From Streptomyces rubradiris (GTDB lineage: Bacteria; Actinomycetota; Actinomycetes; Streptomycetales; Streptomycetaceae), in contig NZ_BNEA01000015.1 of the NCBI RefSeq assembly GCF_016860525.1, positions 1,984,001 to 2,048,000 on the forward strand: 64,000 bases of DNA, given 5' to 3'. Below are positions 20,405-30,556 of the stretch, in pieces. Numbering within the stretch: position 1 is the stretch's first letter; each line of letters starts with the position of its first letter. A program made the translations under genes and the position numbers. Below the pieces are notes generated by a model that saw only the letters and a list, made by a program, of their open reading frames with translations, had not been told where the DNA came from and made no database searches.

Positions 20405-21815
20405 CCTCACCGGCCGGGACGGCGCCGGCCAGCGTGGAGTGCCGGCGGCCGTAGAGTCCGTAGACCGCGAGGCCCGCCGCGAGGAACACGGCGAACTGGA
20501 GCCAGGTGCGCCAGCCGGTCTCCCACATCAGGTACAGGCAGAAGCCGATGCCGAGCAGCGGGGCCACCGGGTACAGCGGGACCCGGAAACTGCGGTCGAG
20601 GCCCGGTTCGCGGCGGCGCAGGGCCAGCACCGTGACGTTGACGACGGCCATGATGGCGAGGGTGCCGATGGTGCACAGGTTCATCACGGCGTCCAGCGAG
20701 GCGAAGGCCGCCGGGAGCGCGAAGACGGCGCCGACGATCAGCGTGCCGGCGACCGGTGTGGAGGTCTTCGGGCTGACCTTCTCGAAGACGCGCGGGATCA
20801 GGCCGTCCCGGGACATCGACATCAGGATGCGGGTCTGGCCGTACATCACGGCGAGGACCACGGAGGCGATGGCGACGACCGCGCCGAAGGCGATGACACC
20901 GCCGCCGATGGCGGAGCCGGTGACCTCGTTGACGACGTAGGACAGGGCGGCGGGGCGGCCGGCGACCTGGTCGCCGCCGATGGCGCCGATCGCGGCGAGC
21001 GCGACCGCGCAGTACAGCAGGGTCACGATGCCCATGCAGACCATGATCGCGACGGGGATGTGCCGGCGCGGGTTCTTCGCCTCCTCGCCGGCCGTGGTGA
21101 TCGCGTCGAAGCCGATGTACGAGAAGAAGGCGGCGGTGGTGCCCGCGCCGATGCCGCCGAGGCCGGCCGGGGAGAACGGGGTGAGGTTGCCGTCCTTGAA
21201 GGCGCTGTAGCCGATGGCGCAGAAGGCGAGCAGGATCGCGAGCTTCACCGCGGCCATGGCGGCGGTCGCCCCGGCGCTCTCCCGCACCCCGCGCACCAGC
21301 AGCGCCGAGGCCATGGCGATGACGATCACGGCCGGCAGGTTGATCACGCCGCCGTCGCCGGGGCCCGCGGACAGGGCGGCCGGGAGCTGGAGGCCGGTGA
21401 GGCTGTGCAGCAGTTCGTTGACGTACTGGCTCCAGCCGACCGCGACGGCCGAGATGGAGACGCCGTACTCCAGCAGCAGGCACCAGCCGACGAGGAAGGC
21501 GGTGGACTCGCCAAGGCCGGCGTAGGCGAAGGAGTAGGAGGAGCCGGAGACCGGGATCGCGCCGCCCAGCTCGGCGAAGGAGAAGGCGGTGAAGACGCAG
21601 GTGAGGGCCGCGAGGACGAAGGAGACGACGACGGCCGGGCCGGCCTGGGCGACCGAGTCGGACAGTCCGACGAAGATGCCGGTGCCGACGATGGCGCCGA
21701 CGCCGAAGCAGATGAGCTGGAAGAGGCCCATGGTGCGCTTCAGGCCGTGTCCCTCGCGGTCGGCGCCGGATTCGGCGACGAGCAGACGCGGGGACTTGAT
21801 GCGGGGAGCGGGCAT
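20364..21815 (-). CDS. APC-family amino-acid permease, probably arginine/ornithine
   Basis: 483 residues with about twelve to fourteen spans. The N-terminal GLFQLICFGVGAIVGTGIFVG is the substrate-binding unwound helix of the APC cationic-amino-acid group, and GFDAITTAGEEAKNPRRHIPVAI is the matching mid-protein loop. It follows arcB by 109 bases on the same strand, so arginine uptake or arginine/ornithine exchange for the deiminase pathway is the sensible inference. Confidence 0.82.
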   Translation of the reverse strand: MPAPRIKSPRLLVAESGADREGHGLKRTMGLFQLICFGVGAIVGTGIFVGLSDSVAQAGPAVVVSFVLAALTCVFTAFSFAELGGAIPVSGSSYSFAYAGLGESTAFLVGWCLLLEYGVSISAVAVGWSQYVNELLHSLTGLQLPAALSAGPGDGGVINLPAVIVIAMASALLVRGVRESAGATAAMAAVKLAILLAFCAIGYSAFKDGNLTPFSPAGLGGIGAGTTAAFFSYIGFDAITTAGEEAKNPRRHIPVAIMVCMGIVTLLYCAVALAAIGAIGGDQVAGRPAALSYVVNEVTGSAIGGGVIAFGAVVAIASVVLAVMYGQTRILMSMSRDGLIPRVFEKVSPKTSTPVAGTLIVGAVFALPAAFASLDAVMNLCTIGTLAIMAVVNVTVLALRRREPGLDRSFRVPLYPVAPLLGIGFCLYLMWETGWRTWLQFAVFLAAGLAVYGLYGRRHSTLAGAVPAGEVTPAGAEREPQAV

Positions 21816-21924
21816 GCCGGTGGTGCTCGATTCTGGTGGTGCGGGCGGCCGTGGTGGGGCCGCGGCGGCGGCGCGGAAGGGGTGGTTCCGGGCCGCCGGT
21901 CAGGATAAGGCCTGGTGAGGAGGG

Positions 21925-22947
21925 TCAGGCAAGGGTTTCCCGGGCGAGTGTGGCCACCAGCACCGCCTTGATGGTGTGCAGCCGGTTCTCCGCCTCGTCG
22001 AAGACCACCGAATGGGCGGACTCGAACACCTCGTCCGTCACCTCCAGCGAGTCCAGGCCGTGCGCCTCGAAGATCTGCTGTCCGACCGTGGTGCCGAGGT
22101 CGTGGAAGGCCGGCAGGCAGTGCAGGAACCGCACGTCCGGGTTGCCGGTGGCGCGCAGCACGTCCATGGTCACCGCGTACGGGGCGAGGGCCGCGATCCG
22201 CTCGGCCCACACCTCCTTGGGCTCGCCCATGGACACCCAGACGTCGGTGGCGACGAAGTCGGCGCCCCGCACTCCCTCGGCGATGTCCTCGGTGAGGGTG
22301 ATCCGGGCGCCGCTGGAGGCGGCGAGCTCGCGGGCGCGGTCGAGGATCTCCTGGGCGGGCCAGTAGGACTTCGGGGCGACGATCCGTACGTCCATGCCGA
22401 GCAGGGCGCCGGTGACCAGGTAGGAGTTGCCCATGTTGTAGCGGGCGTCGCCGAGGTAGGCGAAGGCGATGCCGCTGAGCGGCTTGGCGCAGTGCTCGGT
22501 CATGGTGAGCACGTCGGCGAGCATCTGGGTGGGGTGCCAGTCGTCGGTGAGGCCGTTGTAGACGGGTACGCCGGCGTACGCGGCCAGCTCCTCCACCTTG
22601 GCCTGGCTGTCGCCCCGGTACTCGATGGCGTCGTACATCCGGCCCAGCACCCGGGCGGTGTCCCGGACGGACTCCTTGTGCCCGATCTGGGACCCGGAGG
22701 GCTCCAGGTAGGTGGTGTGGGCGCCCTGGTCGGCGGCGGCGACCTCGAACGCGCAGCGGGTGCGCGTCGAGGTCTTCTCGAAGATCAGCGCGATGTTCCG
22801 CCCGCGCAGGTACGGGGTCTCGGTCCCGGCCTTCTTGGCGGCCTTCAGCTCGGCGGCCAGCTCGACCAGGCCGCGGAACTCCGCCTCGGTGAAGTCCAGC
22901 TCCTTGAGGAAGTGGCGGCCGGCGAGGGCGGTCGGGACTGTCGCCAT
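21925..22947 (-). CDS. arcB: Ornithine carbamoyltransferase
   Basis: 340 residues. Carbamoyl-phosphate site STRTR (in [13 protein letters not shown]), ornithine site DVWVSMGE, catalytic [10 protein letters not shown]. Chemically reversible; downstream of arginine deiminase it would run in the catabolic direction, giving carbamoyl phosphate from citrulline. A biosynthetic ArgF is indistinguishable by motif; the operon decides for arcB. Confidence 0.88.
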   Translation of the reverse strand: MATVPTALAGRHFLKELDFTEAEFRGLVELAAELKAAKKAGTETPYLRGRNIALIFEKTSTRTRCAFEVAAADQGAHTTYLEPSGSQIGHKESVRDTARVLGRMYDAIEYRGDSQAKVEELAAYAGVPVYNGLTDDWHPTQMLADVLTMTEHCAKPLSGIAFAYLGDARYNMGNSYLVTGALLGMDVRIVAPKSYWPAQEILDRARELAASSGARITLTEDIAEGVRGADFVATDVWVSMGEPKEVWAERIAALAPYAVTMDVLRATGNPDVRFLHCLPAFHDLGTTVGQQIFEAHGLDSLEVTDEVFESAHSVVFDEAENRLHTIKAVLVATLARETLA

Positions 22948-22987
22948 GGGGGCGCTCCAGGTGTACGACTACAGGGGACCGTGTAAG

Positions 22988-23014
22988 TCTATACGAGCCT
23001 TCACATTTCTATAC
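22988..23014 (-). promoter_or_regulatory. Direct repeat TCTATAC x2, 20-base period, between arcA and arcB
   Basis: Two copies of TCTATAC (22988 and 23008, written on +) sit in an unusually AT-rich spot; the second overlaps the arcA stop. Two helical turns apart, they could be a regulator site or -10-like elements for arcB. Confidence 0.3.
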
Positions 23015-24232
23015 ACTGTCTCGCTGGACGGGACAGCTCATGCACCGGGGGCCGCCTCGGCCCCGGCCCAGCTCGCTGCCCGGGATCTCTATCACCTCGA
23101 TGCCCTGTTTGCGCAGGTGGGTGTTGGTGGTGGCGTTGCGCTCGTAGGCGACGACGACACCGGGTTCGACGGCGAGGACGTTGCAGCCGTCGTCCCACTG
23201 CTCGCGTTCGGCGGCGTGCACGTCCTGGGTGGCGGTCAGCACCCGGATCTCGCCGAGGCCGAGCGCGGCGGCGATCGCCCGGTGCATGTGCTCCGGCGGG
23301 TGGTCGGTCACCTTCAGCTCCCGTTCGCCGTCGCCCGGCTCGATGGTGTAGGAGCGGAGCATGCCGAGGCCGGCGTACTGGGTGAAGGTGTCGCCGTCGA
23401 CCATGGTCATCACCGTGTCCAGGTGCATGAAGGCACGCCGCTTGGGCATGTCGAGCGCGACGATGGTGCGCGCGGAGCCGGCCGCGAACAGCTTGTGCGC
23501 CAGCATCTCCACGGCCTGCGCGGTGGTGCGCTCGCTCATCCCGATCAGCACGGCGCCGTTGCCGAGCACCAGGACGTCACCGCCCTCGATGGTGGACGGG
23601 TAGTCCGCCTGCCCCCGGGACCACACGTGGAACGCCTCGCCGCGGAACAGCGGGTGGTGGCGGTAGATCGCCTCGAAGTGCACGGTCTCGCGCTGCCGGG
23701 CGGGCCAGCGCATGGCGTTGATGGAGACGCCGTCGTAGATCCACGCCGAGGTGTCGCGGGTGAACAGGTGGTTGGGCAGCGGGCGCAGCAGGAAGTCGTC
23801 CAGCTCCATGACGTGGAAGCGCACGGAGACCGGTTCCTCGTGGCCGGCCAGGTACTCCCGCTTGGTCATCCCGCCGACCAGGGCCTCGGCCAGCTCGCCC
23901 GGGGGCATCCGGTCGAAGGAATCGCGCAGGTGGCCGGTGGCGAGGGGGCCGTACTCCTTCTCGTCGAAGACCCGGTCCAGGACCAGGGCGCGGGCCTCGG
24001 GGAGCGCCAGGGTCTCGGCGAGCAGGTCCCCGAAGAGGTGGACCTCGACCCCGCGGTCCCGCAGGACGTCGGCGAACCCGTCATGCTCGGCACGCGCCCG
24101 GCGCACCCACAGCACGTCGTCGAAGAGCAGGGCGTCCTTGTTGCTGGGGGTGAGCCGCTTGAGCTCTAGGTCGGGCCGGTGCAGGATGACCCGGCGCAGG
24201 CGCCCGGCCTCGGAGTCGACGTGGAATCCCAT
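23009..24232 (-). CDS. arcA: Arginine deiminase
   Basis: 407 residues from ATG at 24232. Family landmarks: [12 protein letters not shown], the [10 protein letters not shown] segment, [10 protein letters not shown] (catalytic His and Asp), and C-terminal GGPRCMSCP with the nucleophile Cys at about 397. It hydrolyses arginine to citrulline and ammonia. First gene of arcA-arcB-permease, an ATP-yielding route used under oxygen or energy limitation. Confidence 0.92.
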   Translation of the reverse strand: MGFHVDSEAGRLRRVILHRPDLELKRLTPSNKDALLFDDVLWVRRARAEHDGFADVLRDRGVEVHLFGDLLAETLALPEARALVLDRVFDEKEYGPLATGHLRDSFDRMPPGELAEALVGGMTKREYLAGHEEPVSVRFHVMELDDFLLRPLPNHLFTRDTSAWIYDGVSINAMRWPARQRETVHFEAIYRHHPLFRGEAFHVWSRGQADYPSTIEGGDVLVLGNGAVLIGMSERTTAQAVEMLAHKLFAAGSARTIVALDMPKRRAFMHLDTVMTMVDGDTFTQYAGLGMLRSYTIEPGDGERELKVTDHPPEHMHRAIAAALGLGEIRVLTATQDVHAAEREQWDDGCNVLAVEPGVVVAYERNATTNTHLRKQGIEVIEIPGSELGRGRGGPRCMSCPVQRDSV

Positions 24233-24611
24233 GCCTCCATCCTGACCACCGGGGCCGCCCTTCACCCCCTTCTCAGCGGTTTCCGGGCGGCGGCGGTGAG
24301 CAGGGCGTGCGCTCCGGCGAGGCCGGGAAGGTGCCGCGCGGCCCGGGATGTCCAGGGCGAGGCGTACGGCGGTGCCGCGCGCCCGGCGGTCCGTGGCTCG
24401 TCCGTCAGTGCGTGGGCAGGCCGCGGCCTGCACGGGCACGTCCCGCACCGACGTGGTGGTGAAGCCGACCGCGTACGGCCCCACGGCCGAGACCTGCGCG
24501 TAGGGCGCCGGCGCAGTGCTTGGGCAGCGCGCCGGCCCAACCCCTGGCGAGCGGTCCGTGCCCTCCACGACGAGACGGAGAGGAACGGGGCTGACCCGTG
24601 GCTGGGGCCGA
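24233..24611. other. Gene-free stretch, possible remnants
   Basis: No supported gene. On the minus strand, in frame with arcA, a segment near 24440-24490 reads [19 protein letters not shown], which resembles the start of an alpha/beta hydrolase but has no start or continuation. Treated as noise or a relic. Confidence 0.4.
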
Positions 24612-25823
24612 TTACCGTATGTCCGCGGCGAGACCGTACTCCGGCAGCGCGATGTCCCCAGCCTTGGCGAACTGTGCGGCGAGCAGGTTCCGCATTGGCC
24701 AGCGGGTCATCTGCCGCATGGAGAGGTCCCGCAGACGGATGCCGAGTCGGCCCGAAGGCGCGAATCCCGAGGCGCCGCCCGGCGGGAGCTGCTGGGCCTG
24801 GCTCACGTACGGGCGCATCACCTCGTCGTATCGGCGGAAGGCGATACGGTGGTCGCCCTCGGCAGCGGCGAGTTCACCGGCCAGTACGTATGCACCGACC
24901 AGAGCCAGGCTGGTCCCCAGGCCGGTCAGCGGGGTCGCGCAGTATCCGGCGTCGCCCAGCAGCGCCACACGGCCGCGCGACCAGCGGTCGAGGCGGACCT
25001 GGCCCATGGAGTCGAAGAAGAAGTCCGGAGCAGCGCGCATGGCACGCAGCAGGCGTGGGGTCTCCCAGCCGACGCCGGCGAAGCGCTGGGCTACGAGTGC
25101 CTGCTGGGCGGCGACGTCGCGGCGGTCGTAGGCGATCGGTGCCGATCGGAAGCTCAGGCCGACCTTGATCTCGCCGGGGAGGCGGCCGGGCCGTGCGGAG
25201 GCGACCAGTCCACCGGGCGCGTTGTGCATCAGGTACCAGCCGTCGAGGTCCAGGTCGTCGGTGGCGGTGAACCAGGCCGTATAGAGGCCGAGCGGGTGGA
25301 CGAACTCCTGCTCCGGGCCGAAGGCCAGCGCTCGTACCACGGAGTGCGGTCCGTCCGCGCCGACGACCAGCCCGAACCGGCGCGGCGCGGCTTTCTCGAA
25401 GGTGACGGTGACCGCGTCCGCGTCCTGGGCGATCCCCGTGACGGTGTCGTCGAACAGGTACTCCGTGTCCGGCAGAGTGGCCTCGTACAGCAGGTGGGCG
25501 AGATCGCCACGGAGGATCTCGATCTCGGAGACGATCCCCTCGCCGCCGAAACTGTCGGCGGGCACCCGCGCGGTGGTCCGGCCGGAGGCGTCGACGAGTG
25601 CGAGGCCGCGTTGGTCCACGCTCTCCGCCCTGGCCCGGTCCATCAGACCCATCCGCTCGATCACGGTGCGGCCGGCGCCGCGCAGGTCCACGGTCTGCCC
25701 GCCGGGCCGGGGTTCCGGCGCGCGTTCCACGATTGTGGCCCTGGAGCCTCCTCTGCGTAGCCAGTACGCCAGCGCGGGCCCGGCGATGCCAGCACCGCAG
25801 ATGAGTATCTCGTTGTTCGGCAT
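24612..25823 (-). CDS. FAD-dependent aromatic monooxygenase (TetX/PHBH type)
   Basis: 403 residues. Dinucleotide fold [19 protein letters not shown], then the GADGPHS motif ([12 protein letters not shown]) and [26 protein letters not shown], the second FAD/NADPH region. Members hydroxylate aromatics or modify antibiotics such as tetracyclines. The gene is divergent from the GntR-TetR regulator, and a palindrome overlaps its start codon, so a drug-like or aromatic inducer is plausible. No partner enzymes are adjacent. Confidence 0.85.
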   Translation of the reverse strand: MPNNEILICGAGIAGPALAYWLRRGGSRATIVERAPEPRPGGQTVDLRGAGRTVIERMGLMDRARAESVDQRGLALVDASGRTTARVPADSFGGEGIVSEIEILRGDLAHLLYEATLPDTEYLFDDTVTGIAQDADAVTVTFEKAAPRRFGLVVGADGPHSVVRALAFGPEQEFVHPLGLYTAWFTATDDLDLDGWYLMHNAPGGLVASARPGRLPGEIKVGLSFRSAPIAYDRRDVAAQQALVAQRFAGVGWETPRLLRAMRAAPDFFFDSMGQVRLDRWSRGRVALLGDAGYCATPLTGLGTSLALVGAYVLAGELAAAEGDHRIAFRRYDEVMRPYVSQAQQLPPGGASGFAPSGRLGIRLRDLSMRQMTRWPMRNLLAAQFAKAGDIALPEYGLAADIR

Positions 25824-25833
25824 GACGCCGAAC
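25815..25833. promoter_or_regulatory. TetR-style palindrome over the monooxygenase start
   Basis: GTTCGGC-ATGAC-GCCGAAC: seven-base perfect arms, five-base spacer, containing the start codon of the monooxygenase. Size and position suit a TetR-type operator. Confidence 0.45.
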
Positions 25834-25900
25834 GTACGCCGTACGCAAGACAGTGCGCAAGCATGAAATTGCTTTTCGAGCTGAGCTGTTGGGCGTTACT

Positions 25901-25910
25901 GCACTAGTGC
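25901..25910. promoter_or_regulatory. GntR-style palindrome, copy 1
   Basis: GCACTAGTGC, a perfect ten-base palindrome, 78 bases upstream of the monooxygenase start. The same sequence recurs 80 bases away. Confidence 0.6.
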
Positions 25911-25979
25911 GGCTGGGCGAGAGTGTGGCTCGTTCGCGGGATCGCCCGGCGTCGACAGCTAGGATGACATCCATCCAGG

Positions 25980-25991
25980 TGCACTAGTGCA
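25980..25991. promoter_or_regulatory. GntR-style palindrome, copy 2
   Basis: TGCACTAGTGCA, a perfect twelve-base palindrome immediately before the regulator's ribosome site, placed for autorepression. Confidence 0.65.
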
Positions 25992-26002
25992 GGGGAGGGT
26001 CG

Positions 26003-26965
26003 GTGGGCGGACAGGCGGTACCGCGCTACAGTCAGATCGTCGCCGAACTACGGCAGCAGATCGAGGCGGGCGAACTGGCACCGGGCGATCGCGTGCCCTC
26101 GACCCGCGAGATCACCAAGCAGTGGGGCGTCGCGATGGCGACCGCGACCAAGGTGCTCACCGAGCTGCGCCGGGAGGGTATGGTCCGCGCCGTCCCCGGT
26201 GTCGGGACGGTTGTGGCGGCCCCGAGCCGCCCGGTGCGGGCGGCCCGGCCTTCTGCCGCCGCACGTCCGGGCGGCCCGTCTGATGCGTCCTCGGCCCAGG
26301 CGGCGCTCACGCTCGGACGGATCGTCGGTGCCGCCGTCACGGTCGCCGACACGGAGGGGCTGGCCGCGGTCTCGATGCGCCGGGTGGCCGCCGAGCTCGG
26401 GGTGGCGACCATGTCGCTGTACCGGCACGTGGCCGACAAGGACGACCTGCTGGTACGGATGATGGACACGGTCATCGCGGAGCACCCGCTGCCCGCCGAC
26501 CCGCCGGCGGGCTGGCGGGAGGCGATCGAGCTGGCGGCCCGGCAGCTCTGGGGTCTGTTCCGCCGCCACCCGTGGCTCGCGCCGGCCCTGTCGGTGACTC
26601 GCCCCCAGATGATCCCGTCGGCGCTGCCGTACAGCGAGTGGATGCTTGCCACCCTGCACGCCCACGGACTCGACCTGCACTCCGCCTTCACCGCGCACCT
26701 CATGCTGCTCAATTACGCCCGTGGTATCGCCGTCAACCTGGAATCGGAGCGGGAAGCCGAGGCGCACAGCGGCCTCGACAGCGAGGAGTGGATGGACACC
26801 CAGGAGCCCGCGCTCCTGGCGATTCTGGCCACCGGCCGACTCCCCGCGCTGTCCCGCCTCGCCGCGGCCGGTTACGACCTCGACCTCAACGCCCTCTTCG
26901 AGTTCGGCCTCCAGCGCCTCCTCGACGGCCTTGCCTCACTCCTCCACGAGAGCTCCGCCGGCTGA
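26003..26965 (+). CDS. GntR-TetR dual-domain transcriptional regulator
   Basis: 320 residues from GTG at 26003 (GGAGGG upstream). Residues about 5-75 are a GntR-type winged helix (YSQIVAELRQQIEAGEL, VPSTREITKQWGVAMATATKVLTELRREGMV, VPGVGTVVA). A Pro/Ala-rich linker follows. Residues about 105-150 form a second, TetR-type helix-turn-helix (GRIVGAAVTVADTEGL, VAAELGVATMSLYRHVADKDDLL), and the rest is a TetR_C tetracycline-repressor-like ligand domain. Two DNA-binding folds in one chain are unusual. The palindromes in the shared promoter fit both. Likely represses itself and the divergent monooxygenase. Confidence 0.85.
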   Translation: MGGQAVPRYSQIVAELRQQIEAGELAPGDRVPSTREITKQWGVAMATATKVLTELRREGMVRAVPGVGTVVAAPSRPVRAARPSAAARPGGPSDASSAQAALTLGRIVGAAVTVADTEGLAAVSMRRVAAELGVATMSLYRHVADKDDLLVRMMDTVIAEHPLPADPPAGWREAIELAARQLWGLFRRHPWLAPALSVTRPQMIPSALPYSEWMLATLHAHGLDLHSAFTAHLMLLNYARGIAVNLESEREAEAHSGLDSEEWMDTQEPALLAILATGRLPALSRLAAAGYDLDLNALFEFGLQRLLDGLASLLHESSAG

Positions 26966-27138
26966 ACGGGTTACTCCGGCCAGAGGCCGCGCGCGGTTGT
27001 CATCCGCAGGTCAGCTGCCTGATCCGAAGGGGGTTGTGTCACGGCGGGCAGCGGGCGGATGCCGCACGTTGCCGACGGCGGCAGCCTGCTCCCGCAGCTG
27101 TTCGATTTCCGGCCGCGCCGCTCGTCCCACCGCCGCGG

Positions 27139-27903
27139 ATGGAGTGGACCACACGGCCGGGCATCGGGCCCGGAGCCGAAATCCTCGGTCCCGACCTGCT
27201 CCGCAAGCGCGTGGTGGAACTCGGCTGCGGCCCCGGCCACAACGCCGCCCACCTCGCCATCCGCCACGGCGCTCACGTCACCGGCGCCGACCTGGTCGGC
27301 CTCCAGGTCCGCCGCGCCCGCTCCCATTACGGACGACTGAACAACCTCACCTTCGTGGCCTGCCACGCCCTGCACTACCTGCACGCCACCGACGAGCAGT
27401 TCGAGGCGATCTACTCCGTCTTCGGCGCCGTCGGCCTCGTCATCCCCGAACTCCTGCTCCCGGCCATCGCCCACCCCTTCCCCGACGCGGACGGCTCGAC
27501 TCCGCACACTCACGCTCGCCACGAGGTCGTCCCCACCAGCCGGCGGCAGGACGCCACCACGCTGATCGGTCCGCTCCTCGGCATCCCGCCCCTGCCGCAT
27601 GTCGACCTGCCGCACCCCGGGATCACCACCAGCCATCCCAACGGCTACCTCTGGAAGCGCGATCACGTCGATGGCCGGCTGGGAGACGCCCCGGCCGTAT
27701 GGATCGATGACGACTTCACCGATCCGGACCACTCGTGGGCCGCAGGGCGCACGGCCAGTGGTGCCCCGACCCTCCTCGTGCAACCGAATCCCCGCGTGGG
27801 ACTCCGGGCCGAGCATCTGGCCGAGGCCCGGGTGTGGGCCGGTCGGTTGCGCGATACGCGGACTGCCGCGCCCGCTGCCCCGATCGGGACCGAAGCAGCC
27901 TGA
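27139..27903 (+). pseudogene. Chimeric ORF: methyltransferase N-part fused to HAD-like C-part
   Basis: 254 codons from ATG at 27139 with no clear ribosome site. Residues 10-110 look like the SAM-binding half of a class I methyltransferase (VVELGCGPGHNAAHLAIRHGAHVTGADL). From about residue 145 the sequence changes to PLPHVDLPHPGITT and PAVWIDDDFTDPDHSWAAG...LLVQPNPRVGL, which resembles the C-terminal half of streptomycete HAD-type proteins. Neither domain is complete. Best read as an in-frame deletion fusion; expression unknown. Confidence 0.55.
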
Positions 27904-27920
27904 CGCGACCCGGGCGAAGA

Positions 27921-27960
27921 GTCGATGCCCTCGTCCACGAAGCACGACGAGGGCATCGAC
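27921..27960. terminator. Bidirectional stem-loop between convergent genes
   Basis: Perfect 15-bp inverted repeat (GTCGATGCCCTCGTC / GACGAGGGCATCGAC), ten-base loop, between the chimeric ORF and the pnkp stop. Confidence 0.75.
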
Positions 27961-28012
27961 CGGCGCTACCGGGGCCGACGGCGGCCTTCGGGCCACATGG
28001 CCCTCGGTGTGC

Positions 28013-30556
28013 CTACAGCCGTGGGTCCACCGGCTCCGACTCCAGTGCCAGCACCCCGAACACCGCCTCGTGCACCCGCCACAGCGGCTCGCCGTCGGCC
28101 AGCCGGTCCAGGGCCTCCAGGCCGAGGGCGTACTCGCGCAGGGCCAGCGACCGTTTGTGGTTCAGGAAGCGCCGACGCAGCCGGGCGAGGTTGTCGGGGC
28201 GGGTGTACTCCGGGCCGTAGATGATCCGCAGGTACTCCCGGCCGCGGCACTTGACGCCGGGCTGCACCAGCCGTCCGTCCGCGTCGCGCACCAGCGCGCC
28301 GAGCGGCTTGACGACCATGCCCTCGCCGCCCCGGCCGGTCATCTCCAGCCACCAGTCCACGCCCGCGCGCACCGACTCCGGGTCGCCGGTGTCGACGTAC
28401 AGCCGCCGGGTGGTGTGCAGCAGGCCGGTGCCGTCGTACTCCACCAGCCGGTCGATGAGGGCCAGTTGCTCGTCGTGCGGCAGTGCGGCGAGGCTGCGGC
28501 CCTGGACCGCGAGCAGCTGGAAGGGGGCCAGCCGGACCCCGTCCAGGCCCTCGGTGGGCCAGCAGTAGCGGCGGTAGGCGGCGGTGAACGCGGCGGCGTC
28601 GGCGGCGCGTTCCCGCTGCCGGTCGAGCAGCGCGCCCACGTCCGCACCGCGCCCGGCCGCCGCCTCCAGGGCGGCGAGCGCGCCCGGGAACACCGCTCCG
28701 GCGGCGGCGCCCACGGCCGCGTACTGGCCGCGCAGCAACCCGCCGGCCTTCAGCGACCACGGCATCAGCTCCGCGTCCAGCAGCAGCCAGTCCGTGCCCA
28801 GTTCGTCCCACAGTCCGGCGTCGGTGATTGCCGCGCGCAGCCTACCGAGGATCTCCTCGGTCATCCGCTCGTCGTCGAAGAACGGCCGTCCGGTACGGGT
28901 GTAGAGGGACCCGGTGGGTCCTTCCACGCCGAACCGCCGCCGTGCCGTCTCCGCGTCCCGGCACACCAGGACCACCGCCCGGGAGCCCATGTGCTTCTCC
29001 TCGCACACCACCCGCGCGACCCCGTCCCGCGCGTACTGCGCGAACGCCTCCTGCGGATGCTCCAGGTAGCCGTCGATCGCCGAGGTGGCCGTCGGTGCCA
29101 TGGTCGGCGGGAGGTACGGCAGCAGGCGCGGGTCGATCGCGAAGCGGCTCATGACCTCCAGGGCCGCCGCCGCGTTCTCCTCGCGGACGGCCAGCCGGCC
29201 CGCGTGCCGGGTCTCCACGGCCCGCCGGCCGTGCACGTCCGCCAGGTCCAGCGGGCGGCCGTCCTGCCCGCCGGGCGCGTCGGTGCGCAGCGGCCGGGCC
29301 GGCTCGTACCAGACCCGCTCGGCCGGTACGTCGACCAGCTCGCGCTCCGGCCAGCGCAGCGCGGTGAGCTTGCCGCCGAAGACGGCGCCGGTGTCCAGGC
29401 AGATGGTGTTGTTCAGCCAGGTCGCCTCGGGCACGGGTGTGTGGCCGTAGACCACGGCGGCCCGGCCGCGGTAGTCCTCCGCCCACGGGTAGCGCACCGG
29501 CAGCCCGAACTCGTCGGTCTCGCCGGTGGTGTCGCCGTACAGGGCGTGCGAGCGGACCCGGCCGGAGGTGCGGCCGTGGTACTTCTCGGGCAGACCGGCG
29601 TGGCAGACCACCAGCCGACCGCCGTCCAGGACGTAGTGGCTGACCAGTCCGTCCAGGAACCGCCGGACCTCGGCCTTGAACTCCTCGCTCTCGCCCTCCA
29701 TCTGCGCGATGGTCTCGGCGAGCCCGTGGGTGTGCTGGACCTTGCGGCCCTTGAGGTGACGGCCGTACTTGTTCTCGTGGTTGCCGGGGACGCACAGGGC
29801 GTTGCCCGAGTTCACCATCGACATCACACGGCGCAGCACGCCGGGGCTGTCCGGGCCGCGGTCGACCAGGTCGCCGACGAACACGGCGGTACGGCCCTCG
29901 GGGTGCACCCCGTCGGCGTAGCCCAGTTTGGCCAGGAGTGCCTCCAGTTCGGAGGAGCAGCCGTGGATGTCGCCGATGATGTCGAACGGGCCGGTGAGGT
30001 GGGTGAGGTCGTTGTAGCGCTTCTCGGTGACGACGGTGGCGTGCTCGACCTCCTCGGCGCCGCGCAGCACGTGCACCTTGCGGAAGCCCTCGCGCTCCAA
30101 GTGCCTGAGCGAGCGACGCAGTTCGCGGATGTGCCGCTGGATGACCCGGCGCGGCATGTCCGCCCGGTCGGCGCGGGCCGCGTTCCGCTCGGCGCACACC
30201 TCCTCCGGCAGGTCCAGCACGATGGCGATGGGCAGCACGTCGTGCTTCCTCGCCAGTTCGATCAACTGCCGCCGGCTGTCCTGCTGAACGCTGGTGGCGT
30301 CCACGACGGTGCGGCGGCCGGCGGCCAGCCGCTTGCCGGCGATGTAGCGCAGGACGTCGAAGGCGTCCCGGGTCGCGCTCTGGTCGTTCTCGTCGTCACA
30401 GACCAGGCCGCGGCAGAAGTCGGAGGAGATCACCTCGGTGGGCTTGAAGTGCCGTCGGGCGAACGTGGACTTGCCGGAACCGGAGGCGCCGACGAGCACC
30501 ACGAGGGAGAGGTCGGTGACGGGCAGGACCCGCGCCTTGTGCTGTGCCTCGGTCAT
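28013..30556 (-). CDS. pnkp: Polynucleotide kinase-phosphatase Pnkp (kinase-phosphatase-ligase)
   Basis: 847 residues, three modules. Kinase (1-170): P-loop GASGSGKST at 23-31. Metallophosphatase (about 190-430): GDIHG at 195, GDLVDRG, GNHENK, and a late YGHTPVPE. Ligase/adenylyltransferase (about 460-847): likely lysine nucleophile in EEKHMGSRA near residue 530, GEGMVVKP later. It repairs broken RNA 2',3'-cyclic phosphate/5'-OH ends. Bacterial Pnkp needs Hen1 to ligate (established), and hen1 is coupled upstream through an ATGA overlap at 30553-30556. Confidence 0.92.
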   Translation of the reverse strand: MTEAQHKARVLPVTDLSLVVLVGASGSGKSTFARRHFKPTEVISSDFCRGLVCDDENDQSATRDAFDVLRYIAGKRLAAGRRTVVDATSVQQDSRRQLIELARKHDVLPIAIVLDLPEEVCAERNAARADRADMPRRVIQRHIRELRRSLRHLEREGFRKVHVLRGAEEVEHATVVTEKRYNDLTHLTGPFDIIGDIHGCSSELEALLAKLGYADGVHPEGRTAVFVGDLVDRGPDSPGVLRRVMSMVNSGNALCVPGNHENKYGRHLKGRKVQHTHGLAETIAQMEGESEEFKAEVRRFLDGLVSHYVLDGGRLVVCHAGLPEKYHGRTSGRVRSHALYGDTTGETDEFGLPVRYPWAEDYRGRAAVVYGHTPVPEATWLNNTICLDTGAVFGGKLTALRWPERELVDVPAERVWYEPARPLRTDAPGGQDGRPLDLADVHGRRAVETRHAGRLAVREENAAAALEVMSRFAIDPRLLPYLPPTMAPTATSAIDGYLEHPQEAFAQYARDGVARVVCEEKHMGSRAVVLVCRDAETARRRFGVEGPTGSLYTRTGRPFFDDERMTEEILGRLRAAITDAGLWDELGTDWLLLDAELMPWSLKAGGLLRGQYAAVGAAAGAVFPGALAALEAAAGRGADVGALLDRQRERAADAAAFTAAYRRYCWPTEGLDGVRLAPFQLLAVQGRSLAALPHDEQLALIDRLVEYDGTGLLHTTRRLYVDTGDPESVRAGVDWWLEMTGRGGEGMVVKPLGALVRDADGRLVQPGVKCRGREYLRIIYGPEYTRPDNLARLRRRFLNHKRSLALREYALGLEALDRLADGEPLWRVHEAVFGVLALESEPVDPRL

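Noticed and set aside
24340..24505. Short plus-strand frame ending [16 protein letters not shown]
   Set aside because: Looks protein-like at the end, but no credible start or signal peptide precedes it.
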